A stretch of 64,000 nucleotides of DNA. It comes from Oxyura jamaicensis (Eukaryota; Chordata; Aves; Anseriformes; Anatidae). The notes under the pieces were generated by a model. It saw only the letters and a program-made list of their open reading frames with translations. It had not been told where the DNA came from and ran no database searches. The stretch's first letter is position 1. Each line of letters starts with the position of its first letter. The stretch covers positions 59,533,936 to 59,597,935 of the forward strand of contig NC_048897.1 of the NCBI RefSeq assembly GCF_011077185.1. Reading direction: 5' to 3'. This document shows, piece by piece, positions 25,101 through 36,709 of this stretch. A program made the position numbers and the translations under genes.

Positions 25101-25537
25101 TTTTTTGGAGCCAAACTTAGAACTCATTCTAGCAGGGGTATTTTGCATTTACAGATAGCTGCACATTGTTACATACATTTGCTGTTTCCAATAACATGTT
25201 GCTTTCTGATAACAAGATACTGCTTTCAAGAGCAGGTCTTTGTTGCTGTAATATCAACAGGAAGGCACTGGACTTACTGCCACTGCCTATAACCCCTGTT
25301 GTACTGGGAAGTAACTCTTTAGGCAAATGCAAATTCATTTTATACTTTATAATTTCAATTCTATGCTGTTTACAGGCATTTTTATCCTGAGATGTGGATG
25401 CATACCAGCATAAGAAGACATTGGAGAATAGTCTAGCTAAAAACCTAGGGAGAAAATCTGATTCACTAAAGATCCTTAAACCTAGAATTATTTAGGCATC
25501 ATTCAGAAATTAATAAATGTATAATTTAAGTAAAAGT

Positions 25538-25558
25538 AAAAAAAAAAGGAGGGGGGGG
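25538..25558 (+). repeat. A10-GGA-G8 purine run
   Basis: Ten A residues, GGA, then eight G residues. This is a purine-only run with a sharp A-to-G switch, of slippage-prone type. Confidence 0.8.
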
Positions 25559-25773
25559 ACAAAAACATTAACCATTTTGTCTTATGCTGGGAGAGGTTGA
25601 CTGATGTTCTTTAAAATACAGGCCTGCTAAAATTAGTTTACATTGAAATGTATTTAAGATGGATAAAATACATATAAGGACTCTAGTTAACAAATATACA
25701 CTGCTAGTTTTGGTAGAAGCAAGAATATGCTACATTTACTTTAAGTGATAAATCTTTGTTGACCATGCTGGGG

Positions 25774-25793
25774 CGCAGTGCGAGAGCACTGCG
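25774..25793 (+). other. GC-rich hairpin with GAGA tetraloop, then GT run
   Basis: CGCAGTGC (25774-25781) and GCACTGCG (25786-25793) are perfect reverse complements around a GAGA loop, which is of the stable GNRA class in RNA. It is followed immediately by a GT-rich run. It lies in otherwise AT-rich sequence. No match to a known RNA family is claimed. Confidence 0.6.
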
Positions 25794-26960
25794 TGTGTGT
25801 GTATGTGTTGCAGGGAGAATGGGGCTGGTCAACTGGTTTGTCCTGAAGACTGTCGTGAAAGTATCTAATAGGTTTTGACTTCTTTACACCGTGTCTGAGT
25901 TATAACTCTCCTCTTGGTTAGCATCAGGATTTGAACAAGGCGCCTAACTACTCCTAGGTCATCATGATTTGCTATTACGCTAATGACAGGAATTACTAAA
26001 AATCTTTGCCACCTTATTGACCATTTAAAGTGCTTAATATGTCTAAGTGAACGTGTGCTTTGAGGAGGTTTGTCCAGAAAAACATTTCAAAAAGCCGTTC
26101 AAAAGAACAGCATAGAAATTTGCAAGTCCAACTATGATTTATAGTATTATTTTTATAAGTAGCAACCGCAAAAATAATCGTGCTGCTGGAGCCAACAGCA
26201 GTATTTTGAAATGGTAGGACCTAATGTATGAGGTTATTGCATATGAATGGAGAGATATGTTATTGCAATGATATATTTTATTACTTGCTTCTGTTTTTAT
26301 TAGGGATAATGAAAACCTTCTGTTTGGCCCTGTGAACAAAACTAATGTGACCTTTCATGTGACCCACCTGTTGTGCTTTCACAATCGATAATAGTTACCT
26401 CATGTTAGGGTGATCTGGAAAATAACAGTGTGCCAGCACCACAGAAAATAACATTTGTGTTTCTGTATTTTAAATTTGTATTTGCCTCAGATCTGAAATT
26501 AAGGAAAATATAGGTTATGTAACAAAATGCTTAAAAGGCAAAATATTATTGTAAGAGCATTGTCTCTATTACTAACAGATACATTTTCAAAGACATTCAG
26601 CTGTTGAATCATAGCTGTAAATCTGCAGAATTGGCTTAAAGTCTGTGATTTTTAGTAGTATCAAAGATGGTAGGAAAGTCCAATGAGCTGTTCTGACAGC
26701 GTGGAGAGTACAAAAATTAAAAAAGTCAGGGTATAGAGATGCAAGTTTTCACACTTACTAATTAAAAGGAATTACAATCTCCAATGTAATATTTATTTTT
26801 AATGGAAAACCTTAAAGGGTTTGATTATTTCTATTCTTCCAATTGTATGTAGGTCTTGATTCTGGAAACAAACATATTTAACGGGAATAGCTCAATGTTG
26901 TTTTTCTAAGGGTGTCTGATAAGCATATTAGACTCGCATTGGGATGATTTATAGATTATG

Positions 26961-26991
26961 GGCCTAAGTATTGGCAGGATCAGGACCCTCA
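26961..26991. repeat. Ancient repeat terminus (GGCAGGATCAGGACC)
   Basis: GGCCTAAGTATTGGCAGGATC followed by AGGACCCTC resembles the end of the old amniote repeats whose consensus terminates in 'GCAGGATCAGGGCC'. Only the terminus is recognisable. Confidence 0.35.
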
Positions 26992-27761
26992 TTTCAAAGA
27001 GGTTTTCACATGTGAATTTGAAGTACGTGTGCTACTGCTGAATTTGTTCAACAGACCAGAAAGGCTCTTTCCCTTTGGAGCCCTTATGGTTTATCTGGTC
27101 AATGGCTTGCAAGCTAAGAAGGATTTACACATTGGATCAATGATCCATGAAATAAGGGGGATTTCCACAATGTCTCTCAGTGACAAGTTACAGTGTGGCC
27201 ACACAGTATGCGCTTTCAGAATTAATATGTATGCAGAGATATGTAACTGTTGAAATGCGGTATAAATGATTATTACATGACTCTGCCTAATGGTCAGGGA
27301 CATATATAAATAATGTATTATACCTCTTAGAGGGAACTTTGTCATTCCTTCACCTCTTGCCTTTGGACTGAAAAATCTTTGTACATTCTGTGATCAGTCC
27401 CAGTAGCCTATGTTGTGGTACATGCGTAGATCAACCCAATTTAGACCTGGTCCTGCCTTGTCCAGTTAACCCAAGAGGTCTCTCAATACTGCCATTTTCC
27501 TCGAGGTATGTCAATGAATTTTTCCTCTTCTGACCAAGTAGGTGTCCCCAGTACTAAAGATCAGCAATCGGCTGCAGTTAAAAAACAGGGTCAAATGTCC
27601 TTAAATGAAAGTGTCCTCTCACCAGCCCCATTGTGGCTGAGCAGTGAGACTGTCGATTTGAGTGCCTCCTGATGGCAACTGCAAAGTCATGACATGGGGA
27701 GAGAGGCATCTTACTAAGTAGGCAGGGATGGATCAACAACAATTGATGCCAGTAAGAAGAT
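26992..27761. other. Non-coding stretch
   Basis: No exon or repeat recognised. Base composition is somewhat less AT-rich than the flanks. Confidence 0.45.
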
Positions 27762-27789
27762 TTCCTATTGACTTGAACAGGTTTTGGAA
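27762..27789. repeat. Ancient palindromic repeat core
   Basis: CCTATTGACTTGAACAGG is a decayed form of the palindrome 'CCCATTGACTTCAATGGG', followed by TTTTGGAAC as in the common old repeat. It is very short. Confidence 0.35.
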
Positions 27790-27821
27790 CAAACCTTTAA
27801 TTGAGGTACTCAATCAGGCAA

Positions 27822-27840
27822 GTAATAAGCTTCTTATTAC
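27822..27840. other. Perfect 8-bp inverted repeat
   Basis: GTAATAAG and CTTATTAC flank a CTT spacer. The arms are AT-rich and may be chance or an operator-like site. No function assigned. Confidence 0.5.
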
Positions 27841-29900
27841 CTAATTATGTAGAATGGTACCCTTAGACCTATGACCCTTATGTGGGTTGGACTCCTTATC
27901 TTCCAGAAGTTCCATATGACAGACAGACCCTCTGGCAAGAGCAGTGTCCCACATCCTCATCCTCGTTTTCTTCTCTTGCCTTAGGGGTCTGACCCTAAGC
28001 TGCAGTTCAGCACTTCCTCATGGAGTCTGCCAGCTGGCTCATACCTTGTGTTCCCCATTATGTCACTGGAGTAACGAGGGCAGGGACCACACTGTACAGT
28101 AAACCACAAATCTTGTCCACAGATCTGGCAAAGTTGTCAGGACCAGCAGCAGGCTGAGCGTTACTGTACAGAGACCCTGTATGTCTGGATCTGAGCTCTG
28201 TCAGCGTGCCTGTTTCAACCACACTAGCAAGAAAGCTTTGGTGTCAGTGAGACTTCTTCATTACAGAGGAGGTCGAATGGTGCAAATGATGCAGCCTGGA
28301 GCTGTACTGTCTTCTGTAAAGGGTCTCCGTGGGACCCTTATCCAGGGAGGAGATAGAGACTGCTTTGGTCTTCTCCTTCAGCCCATTTGTTGACCACTCC
28401 ATCTGTGTAAGAAAGGCTCCAGGGCGTACATTACTATGGAAAGCAAGTGTCACTAAGAAAGACAAATGAATTTTAAAGAAGACACTTAACAAACACGGTT
28501 TTACTACAGTTTACCTTGAGCAGTGTGCAGAGAATCACAGAGTATTCCTTGGAAATAGAATATTAGCAGTGCAATGAACAAGTTAGAGATTGAAAAGGCA
28601 GTTCGTAGGGCACCTCACACAGCTGTTTTTAAGTCAGCAGGATTTCAGTATTCCTTTTTATTCTTCTGAGGCTTCTTTTAAAAACATTTGTTGTTGAGAT
28701 AATTTACGTAGTTGAACTGGCAGCCATGTCATATTAAAGAAAAAAATAAGTCTACGCTAAGGTGTCTTTCACCTGTTTATCAGTATTAATGTAGGTGTGT
28801 GACTTTGTATTAGCTCTTTCCATGACTGCTAGTGGTAGTGCTCTTAATCACACTGTTAAACAAGTTAGAGCTCGGAAGAGGGGAGCATATGAAACAACCC
28901 TTTCCACAAGCTTTTGATGGGTATCTATTTGGTTATGTTCTTTCTGTCTATGAGGTTTGAGGTTAGGGTCAGAAAAAGACTCTACTGTTAGCCTCTTTGC
29001 CTTTTTTTTTTTTTTTTTTTTCTCATCAAAATCTATTTTAGATTCTGAGTTGCTTAGATTCTAAGCAATTTGTGTTAGGACTTTTGTCTTAAATTTTATC
29101 AAACAAGCCAGAGTGAAAATATACTCTGCTCTGTGTTTGGTTATTAGGCCAAGACACCAAAACCAGCCTCATTTTTAAATGGTGGATGGGCAGGGTTTTC
29201 TGACAGCCCGGTCTCTATGTCTTTGTACCAGTGGTGGCTTTTTGAATGCTGAAAAGACCAGTATCTAATTTATCTATGTAGCACCCAGTCCGTACTGCAG
29301 ATAATTAAAGAGGAACATGCAGATTGACATTTTCATTTAAGACAGATAAGCAGCATTAGTTTTTATGCTTAACAAAATAATAGTGATATTTGGTTTTAAA
29401 AAAGATACCACAGTGGTTTTCATACACTAGAAATATTTCTGCCAGCCATTCATCTAACACGTGTTACTCTTCCCAGATCTTTTCCCTGTTGTGTCCTTAT
29501 TGCAGCAATCATCAAAACCATTTGAAGAGTTTAATTTAGACTGAAATGATTCTCCATAGAATAAACAGAATATCTCACCTGTGAAGGATGATTACATTTT
29601 CTAAATTTGTTTAAAAAGGAAGGACCTTCGTAATTCACAAGTGTGCTGCTTGCAAGTTTTTATGTGGAGAAATTTTACCTACTTTAGGTCTCAAAATAAA
29701 ACTGTTGTATGTGAGTGCTATTGGCAATTAAATCTTTCATATTAGTGGTACTGAAAAGGTAAGGATCAGTGTTTTGATTTGAGCCATCACCTGGGCTTAT
29801 ATTGCTATTCTTTCACTGTGAAAATATTTTTATTTTTTTTTTCTGGTTATTTGTTGAGTAATGGTGATGTGGTGTGTTGAGTAAGGGCATTTAAAATGTC

Positions 29901-29921
29901 TTTAATAAATTATTTATTAAA
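29901..29921. other. 10-bp perfect AT inverted repeat
   Basis: TTTAATAAAT and ATTTATTAAA flank a single T. Pure A/T palindromes arise readily by chance in AT-rich DNA. Confidence 0.5.
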
Positions 29922-32900
29922 AGACAGTTGTGGTACAGGCATAGGTAAGACTAGACAAAACGAGAGAGCTTGTGAACGTATTAGCTTAGAGTTCTGATGT
30001 ATGTGTGTGATGTACGTTCCTCGGTACGTGTGAATACTTCTCATCTGCTTCTGCATACAGCTCAGGCTATTGCCTCGGTGTTTAAGCAGCTTGTTTTTGG
30101 TGAGTAGTTTATTCAGGTACTTAATTTGCACACATCTAATTAAATACATTTAAAGATGGAGAGTCGAATTCTTCACCTGCATTCTCCCCAACAGCCATGC
30201 TCCTGCAGGTTTGCCTTGCTATGAACTGTGCAAATGCATTTCCATGCCATTCACAGCAAGAACAGAGCCAGAGGATCTACTGTGGCGTCTCTTAACTGTC
30301 AATTGCAGCCTGTACAGCAGTTGTATGGCACTGGTAGCCACAAAAGCTGTAGCTCCTCAGTGACAGCTTCCACTCAGGTCTGCGGCCATACCAACCCTGC
30401 TACTCCTCCAGATCACCTCAGACTGTGTAGCGTACAGAGAGCTAATGCATTCACGCAGCATCTAGTTAGCTCAGATTTCCAGTAAGAATAGGGTCTGAAA
30501 CAGGCCAGATATGTTACCATTGCTGTTTCTTAGGGCTCTTCTGTGACCCAGCTGTATCCTCTAGTGTCAGTTATATCCCTCTCTGTCTGCTCTCATTCTT
30601 ACTGCAAAGATATGTATTTGCTTTCTTTAGAATAGGTTATATTTTTCTGTCTTTAAAGCTATGTGAAAATTGCATACTAGATTTAATTTGCTACTGGCTG
30701 ATTGTTCCTTATAGCCATTACCTAGCTTGCAAGTTCAAAGAGTTTGTTCAGTATGTTTTCAGTATCTCAGAAGATATGAAATGCCAACATTTTCAGTGCA
30801 AAATTAGTTCTGTGTCCTTTTATTTTTAGTGTTAAACTTCAGACTCTGTAGAACCAGTTTTCAGCAACATCTTTGGGAACATTAGGGTCATCTCAATCTG
30901 GAGCCTTGAAAAGTGAGTGGCTACTTTAAGAGAGGGTTTACTTTACGGATTTTTAAATACCTCCTGCAATTGGATACAGTTTTGTGCTTTCTTCTTCTGG
31001 AAGGTTTTGGCTATCTTTTTCATATTCAGTATTTCCTCTGTCCCTGCTTCAGTGCATTGACTTCTCCTTTTAACAGGAAAAGACTTCTGTTCATCCTGTC
31101 ATATTTGTTCTGTATTAAAAACAGTATCTGGAAATCAAAAGGCAGTTCTGCACACATTAGGCTGGCCAAAACTATATTGGTGGCAGGTTTGGTTTTCTGT
31201 TCATAAAAAGGAGAGAAAAAAAAAAAAAGGTTGAGGGTGGAGGGGAAGGTTGAGCTTATAGATTCCCTTGGTACTTTGTAAGTTGAAGAAAGGTAAGTGG
31301 TTGTGTTCTCATTTTTCTTGAATATCTCTCCAGTCGCAGTATTTGGCTAGTTGTGAATGTAGATATATGTGTATGAGTTCATGAAAGCATGTTTTATAAT
31401 TTGAAGTTATGTAGTGTCTTAACTAAAATAATATCTCCCAAAGTAGTTGGTGTGTTGTAGAAGACATAGCTTGACTTTTATATCCTCTGCTTTTTGAAAG
31501 AACCAATGAAAGTTTAATTCTGACAATAGCTAGAAAAAGTAAAAACTGCGGAAGCCAAAAGATGTGTGACACAATAATTTGCTAAGTCTTACATGGCTAG
31601 CTCTAGGTGAATTTACCATGTGACTGGCTTGCAGTTATAAATTCCCAGAAAATAGCTACATTGAGCTTAGTGAAAATAGCATTTTTAGTTCAGTACAGAT
31701 GTTGTGTAGTCAGACAGTGATACAAATATACATAATATACTATGTCATAAATATATGGCAAGTGGAGAAAGACATGTTGGAATAAGATAAATTAATTTTG
31801 TTACTGGAGTACTTCATCTTTTTTATTTGATATTTAGAAAAGGTGTTCTCTTTTAATTATATATTATAGTTAATTATTAAACAAGGAGGATCCTCAAATG
31901 CATTCAGAATTAAATAGAACACAACAGTTTTTGACCAGACCCTGGAAAAAATTGCCCTTCTTGGCTATTCTCTCAAGGATTTCTTTCCTTATCCTTTCTT
32001 TCCTGTTTCTTCTTTGCTCCTTCCCTGTTCCTTGTCATTACATCACAGTATCATCTTCATTACTTAAAGAAGAGGGGACTGTAGACCCTTTTGGAGTGTC
32101 AGCTTCTGGACCTAAGCCTTGCTGGCTTACTGAGCTTTTCCGGCTCAATGATGCAAGCACAAGCATTGAATGGTTCATATACAGCTCTAATTCCAACTTG
32201 CTGGGCAGTTATTTCTTGAGTGGCCTAATTTTACATATGATTAATTTTTAATTCTTAAATCACAACGCAAACTGCGCGTATTGTATTACTACAAAAGTAT
32301 GCTAATACATAGGCTATGATTAACTTGAAGCGTGAGTTCTGTTTTTGCTGGTAGGCCAGTATGCAATGACCACAGCTTTTGAGGAACTCCTGGTTTGCAG
32401 CTGAAGGCAGAATGCATCCTGAACCAAAAAAAAAAAAAAAAGTGATGCAGGTATTTTGGATGTGACAAGAACAACATTACAAGATACATAACTAGAGCAA
32501 GACGTAACAACGAAATCATGTTTCAGTGAAAAGCAGACTGCAGTTATGTCCAGGCTGATTCTAGTTTCAGCCTCACAGGTGTGAAGGCCAAAACATATAG
32601 AAATGCATATATTTGTACACTGGGAGAACTTGGGAGATCTGTGCTGTGCCCTGGTCCCATTTGGGTAGTTAGGAATAGGGCCAGCAAGTTGTATCAATGT
32701 GTACATCTTGCTCTGTTTACGTCCACCAGCTTCTCGTCACTTTCATTGAGCAAAGCTGTAGAAGCAACCACGCCCTGGGCTCACACCTAGCATCGTAGCA
32801 GATGAGACTCCACTGTTTCTGTGAAGTTAGTGTGTAATAAGACTGAGGTAAGACATTAGTGAATCTGCTCCATTGTGACCTTTCTAGATGCTGTGAAATT

Positions 32901-33442
32901 TAAACCAAAATATAAATTCCTCAGCCTGAAAGCACTGTCATTTTCCCTGTGAAAGATTTTCTGTAGTTATAGCCAATGCTCGGGATTCTAAGGTGGAAGT
33001 TGAATCATTTCTCTTTTAATTTTTATACATTTTGATTCAATTGTTCCTTTTGGGGATGAAGTAAATCACCACATTGTCATTGTTACATGTCACTGTGGTG
33101 GCACTAATTGAATAAAAGTGACCCCCCGTTATGCTTTTGTAAGGTGATGTTAAACTGATTATCGTGTAAATATTTTCCTTCTTTTTGCTTAATGGCAGAG
33201 AAGAAAGTCATGCTGATGCTCAAAAAATGTCAGAATATAATTAGATAGCAGTATGCTATTTGTTATGGTATTGTTAGCCAGGATAAAAAAAGGAAAAAAA
33301 CAAAAACAAACTGTGGGAAATAAATGAACCATATTTGTTTGTTAGATTTCTGATGTTAGGAAATCTGCTCTGAGATTCTGTATAAAAATAAGGATGTAAT
33401 GTGCAGTTTGTTTTTGCCAGCAGATGAGATAGATACTCTTTG

Positions 33443-33469
33443 GAGTGTCACCCAATGAGAATGACACTC
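33443..33469. other. 8-bp inverted repeat, 11-nt loop
   Basis: GAGTGTCA and TGACACTC are perfect reverse complements around an 11-nt spacer. Function unknown. Confidence 0.45.
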
Positions 33470-34155
33470 TGTGTAGTCAAATCTTTATTTTCTTGCTCAT
33501 ATATTACATTTAGTCTGTCTGACGGCCTGTCTTATAAGGATGAACGTGTTGCAATTCTTCATGTACACCCAAATGACGGTTTCTAATTTCTCACTTTCAT
33601 TAGTTTTGCTGCCATTTATTATTGTGCAGATAAATTTTGGTGTGATTGCATATTTTCTCCCTCTCTTCTTTATATCTTATTAATGTAATTTCATTAAGCT
33701 TATTTCTTCAGAATGATTTTTGTTGAGCGACTTACCTTGCAAAGTTATTTGTAGTGAAAGCTTTTTTAGATTCTGTCCCATTTTTTAATATAACTTTCTT
33801 ACTAATTTTGTAATTTTCTTTTTCAGTTCTTTATGTCCACTATTACCCAGTCTGTTATTCTTTCATTGGGCCACTTGAATTTATATTTGTGAAAATCCTT
33901 GTCCTGGTTGGATCATTTTGATTTTAAAGCCTGTGCTTTCTGGTTTATACAGTACTTGTGGAGGTTTAAATGTTCCCGTGCCATATGGAGTGCAGGAGCT
34001 CATTTGTTTGGTGTGGAACTTCTGTTTTCTGATGTTGTTGTTGTTTCACTTTTTGTTTTCTCCCACATATTTTCACTAATTGCAGATTCTGTTTGAATAC
34101 TAACCAAACAGATACTATGTATGTTTATTAAGCAGAAGTCTTTGAGAAAAACAAC

Positions 34156-34181
34156 TTTTTTTTTTTTCCACTCAGGTAACT
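34156..34181 (+). other. Candidate recursive splice site (CAG/GTAACT)
   Basis: Twelve T residues and CCACTCAG form a strong 3' splice site that joins directly to GTAACT, a usable 5' splice site, at 34175/34176. Such zero-length acceptor/donor junctions are the hallmark of recursive splice sites found deep in very long introns of flies and vertebrates. A second donor, ATG/GTATGT, lies at 34248/34249, giving a potential 73-nt RS-exon. Function is inferred from motif layout only. Confidence 0.35.
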
Positions 34182-34248
34182 ACATAAACTAAATTCCTTG
34201 GAGAATAATAGTCCCATAGGTTTGCATCATTTTGTGTCCTTGAATATG
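34176..34248 (+). other. Candidate 73-nt RS-exon
   Basis: This is bounded by the CAG acceptor at 34175 and the ATG/GTATGT donor after 34248. At least one reading frame is stopped early by TAA, as would suit an exon normally skipped by recursive splicing or one that triggers decay if included. No coding homology. Confidence 0.25.
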
Positions 34249-36159
34249 GTATGTTTGTTTGCAAGGGCCATTAAACGTTGTCCTAATCTCAGAGTTCCAA
34301 AAGGTAACGGAAATACCTAGCTTTGAGAATTATTAATCATCACTTCAAATGGGCTCTTTCCTTTTTTTTCTTGCTCTCTGTATTGTCCTGAGAAATCTTA
34401 GGATAACATTGCTGCATGTATGTTTTCACCTTTTGCCGCAAATCTTACTGACAGAATTGGCAAAATAAGTTACTTGGAAGCAATCTGCAAGAGCAACTCA
34501 CTAATGCTCTTGGAATTACGTTCAGTGTTCTCATCATGTTTTCTTTCATGTAGATCTTAAAAATCATGAGCCCAAATTATTACTGTATTTGTAGGCACTG
34601 TAAAAGAAATGTAGTGGTAGAGTCTGAGGCAAAATATTCTTGATATTGTCCTTCAGGGTGTTGTTGTACAATGGTGTTGGTTCCTTTTACTTCTAGCAGT
34701 TTAATTTCTGGTGGATCATTAGTTTAATTTCAGACATCCTAAAATAAATGGAGTCTCAGATGAAGGCAATTGACCTTACCCTACCTATTAGATAATGGTC
34801 TGAATCATCAACATACAAAGAGAGCAGAGTAACAAAGCCACTAAGTGGTGTTTTGTCCTGCAGGTGAGGACGTTAGTGGAGGTAGAGATGTTCCTTCTTT
34901 CTGTACTGGCAGGACTCGCTAGGATGGAAGTCAGAGTGTGGTGTGTTGAAATTTCTTTTTGAGGCCATGTATTGGCAAGATGCATTCTTGTCACTTATAA
35001 AATGAGTAAAGTGTCTACCAAATGCAAGTGCCAAGTCAAAATATGTTCTGTATTTTGGTAATTGTGCAGAAAGAACACCAGATGGTTCTGATGATGAAAC
35101 TCTTTGGGTGGGATCCCCAAGTTTTAATGGATGGCAAATTCCAAATGCGTAATTACCGGCCTCTTGAGCCTCACACTTTTTATTCAAGCGGACAAGGTAT
35201 TTTCAGGCACAGAAAAGAAAGAGCCATCTATTTCCTTACATAAAAATACAGAACTTACATAAAAAAGAGCTTCTTTGTAGGAATATCTGAAACTTAGAAT
35301 ATTTGAGCCTAATTGAAAGGGTGCCAAATCATGTTTCCAAAGTGAAAAAAATAAATATTATGAACAGTATTGTTTTTGTTTTAGTAGTTTCATATTTTCC
35401 AAGCATGCTCAACTTTCTGCGGTGTGCTGTTAATGTATAACTCTGTTGTCCATCATTCTCTTGCAATATGAATATCTTCTGCATTTTGGGTTTAAATGTA
35501 TAGTGACGTTAATCTGAGATGGCTGAAGAGTGGTTTGCTCTTTTAGAGCATTTCCACGTCAAAAGAATTTGGGCAGGCAACATTTAGAGAGTAGAGAAAT
35601 TAAAAAAATAAATAGCATGTCACAGAGACAGCACATTTTGTAACTCCCACCACATAACTTGCTCTCATAAAGTGAGTCCATGCAAGTTTAAGGCGTTGAT
35701 TGATTTGGTTCTGCAAAGTTAACATTGGACTTTTAATATATTCAGCCAGACCCTAATAACAGCATACCAGTCGTTTGTGTGCTGTAATCACAGAGGACTT
35801 TGTATGTATTTGAATCAAGTGTTCTATAATTTTTTTTCTTTCATTTCTGTGATGTATTTGCTAAATTCTAGTGATGTTAAAGAATCTTGGGCAGTATTTT
35901 CTTCCAGCCTTTACACAGGGATAATATTACACTTGTCTGAAACTCTAGTAGTTATTGTCATTGAAATCAACAAAAATTTCACTTTATTTTGTAGTGCAGT
36001 AACAGGGTCAGCTTGTTGAAATACATCTTATATGAGGCGTAGTTTAGATAAGGACAGCCATCATCCAACATCAGCAAGTTCTGTGACTTCTGCAGGATTG
36101 GGCTGGTAGAACTGTGGGAAAGAAACCTAGGTTGTTAGTTCATGTAACCACAATGGAGA

Positions 36160-36180
36160 TTTTTTTTTTTTTTTTTTTTT
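36160..36180 (+). repeat. T21 homopolymer
   Basis: Twenty-one T residues after GGAGA. No recognisable retroposon body adjoins it. Confidence 0.85.
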
Positions 36181-36602
36181 CTGTGAAATTTGACTTTTAT
36201 AAAATGTGAGAATCCTGCTTCATATGCAGTCATATAGCAGGGAACAAAACCAAAAGGACCTAGCTCTAGCAGGTCATGTTTTCAGACCCTCTTACTGTGT
36301 CTGTGGGAATGAGGTTTTAAAGATTGTTGGGACTTGCTGTAGAGCACAGCTGTTTCTCCAGGTAGAGAGAAGTATCAAGAAAAGTATCATATATGATTGA
36401 TGGGAGACTCTCTTGTTGGCATTGAGCCACTTTGTACATTTTTTCATATAATTATCTCTTAATTTTTGTACATGCACTTAAGCAACTTGTGATTAGTTCA
36501 TCTTATAATCGGAGTCAGCATGCTTACAGAGAGGATTCATCTGACAGAGTAATGTATTTTTTTATGCTTATGACTTTTTAAATGTTCTAATAGTATCTTT
36601 AC

Positions 36603-36636
36603 TTTTTTTTTTTTTTTTTTTTTTCTTTCCCCAAAG
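36603..36636 (+). repeat. T22 tract extended by CTTTCCCCAAAG
   Basis: A 22-T homopolymer continues as a pyrimidine run to CAAAG, a strong acceptor-like context. No GTRAGT donor was seen in the following 100 nt, and the next bases belong to an old repeat remnant. Confidence 0.75.
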
Positions 36637-36654
36637 CTCTGCATGGCTTAGACT

Positions 36655-36709
36655 GGGATTCAACTGCCCCTGATCTTACTGAGTAGAATCTTATTCCCTG
36701 ATTTGTGAG
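36655..36709. repeat. Ancient amniote repeat remnant (ACTGAGTAGAATCTTATTCC)
   Basis: GGGATTCAACTGCCCCTGATC, ACTGAGTAGAATCTTATTCC and TGATTTGTGAG follow the word order of old sauropsid repeats built on 'GATTCTGC...CTGAGTAGTACCTTACTCC...GTGAGTAG'. The copy is diverged. Confidence 0.45.

Larger units (their letters stand above)
22111..26960. other. Non-coding stretch
   Basis: Contains T18 at 22295-22312, T13 at 24527-24539, A14 at 24938-24951, an A10/G8 run at 25538-25558 and a GC-rich hairpin at 25774-25793. A slightly more GC-rich patch near 23050-23560 has overlapping short frames on both strands, none with a recognisable domain. Confidence 0.55.
27841..34155. other. Non-coding stretch
   Basis: Contains T20 at 29002-29021, A13 at 31216-31228, A16 at 32426-32441 and a 10-bp AT palindrome at 29901-29921. 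A good donor-like AAAG/GTAAGT occurs at 31292/31293 without a convincing acceptor close upstream. A strong acceptor-like TTTTCTTTTTCAG ends at 33826. Frames up to 128 codons (32320-32706 minus) translate partly through the A16 tract and look spurious. Confidence 0.55.
34249..36654. other. Non-coding stretch
   Basis: Contains a second AG/GT junction at 34863/34864 (GTCCTGCAG/GTGAGG), T21 at 36160-36180 and T22 at 36603-36624. The latter runs through CTTTCCCC to an acceptor-like CAAAG. A 104-codon minus frame at 34873-35187 has no recognisable motif. Confidence 0.5.

Noticed and set aside
28525..28560. AGAATCACAGAGTATTCC as a CR1 3' terminus
   Set aside because: Only the AGAATCACAGA word matches; the conserved CCAACC/GGAAGGG text that should follow is absent.
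34873..35187. 104-codon minus-strand frame as an exon
   Set aside because: No recognisable motif, and no splice-site pair fits its ends.
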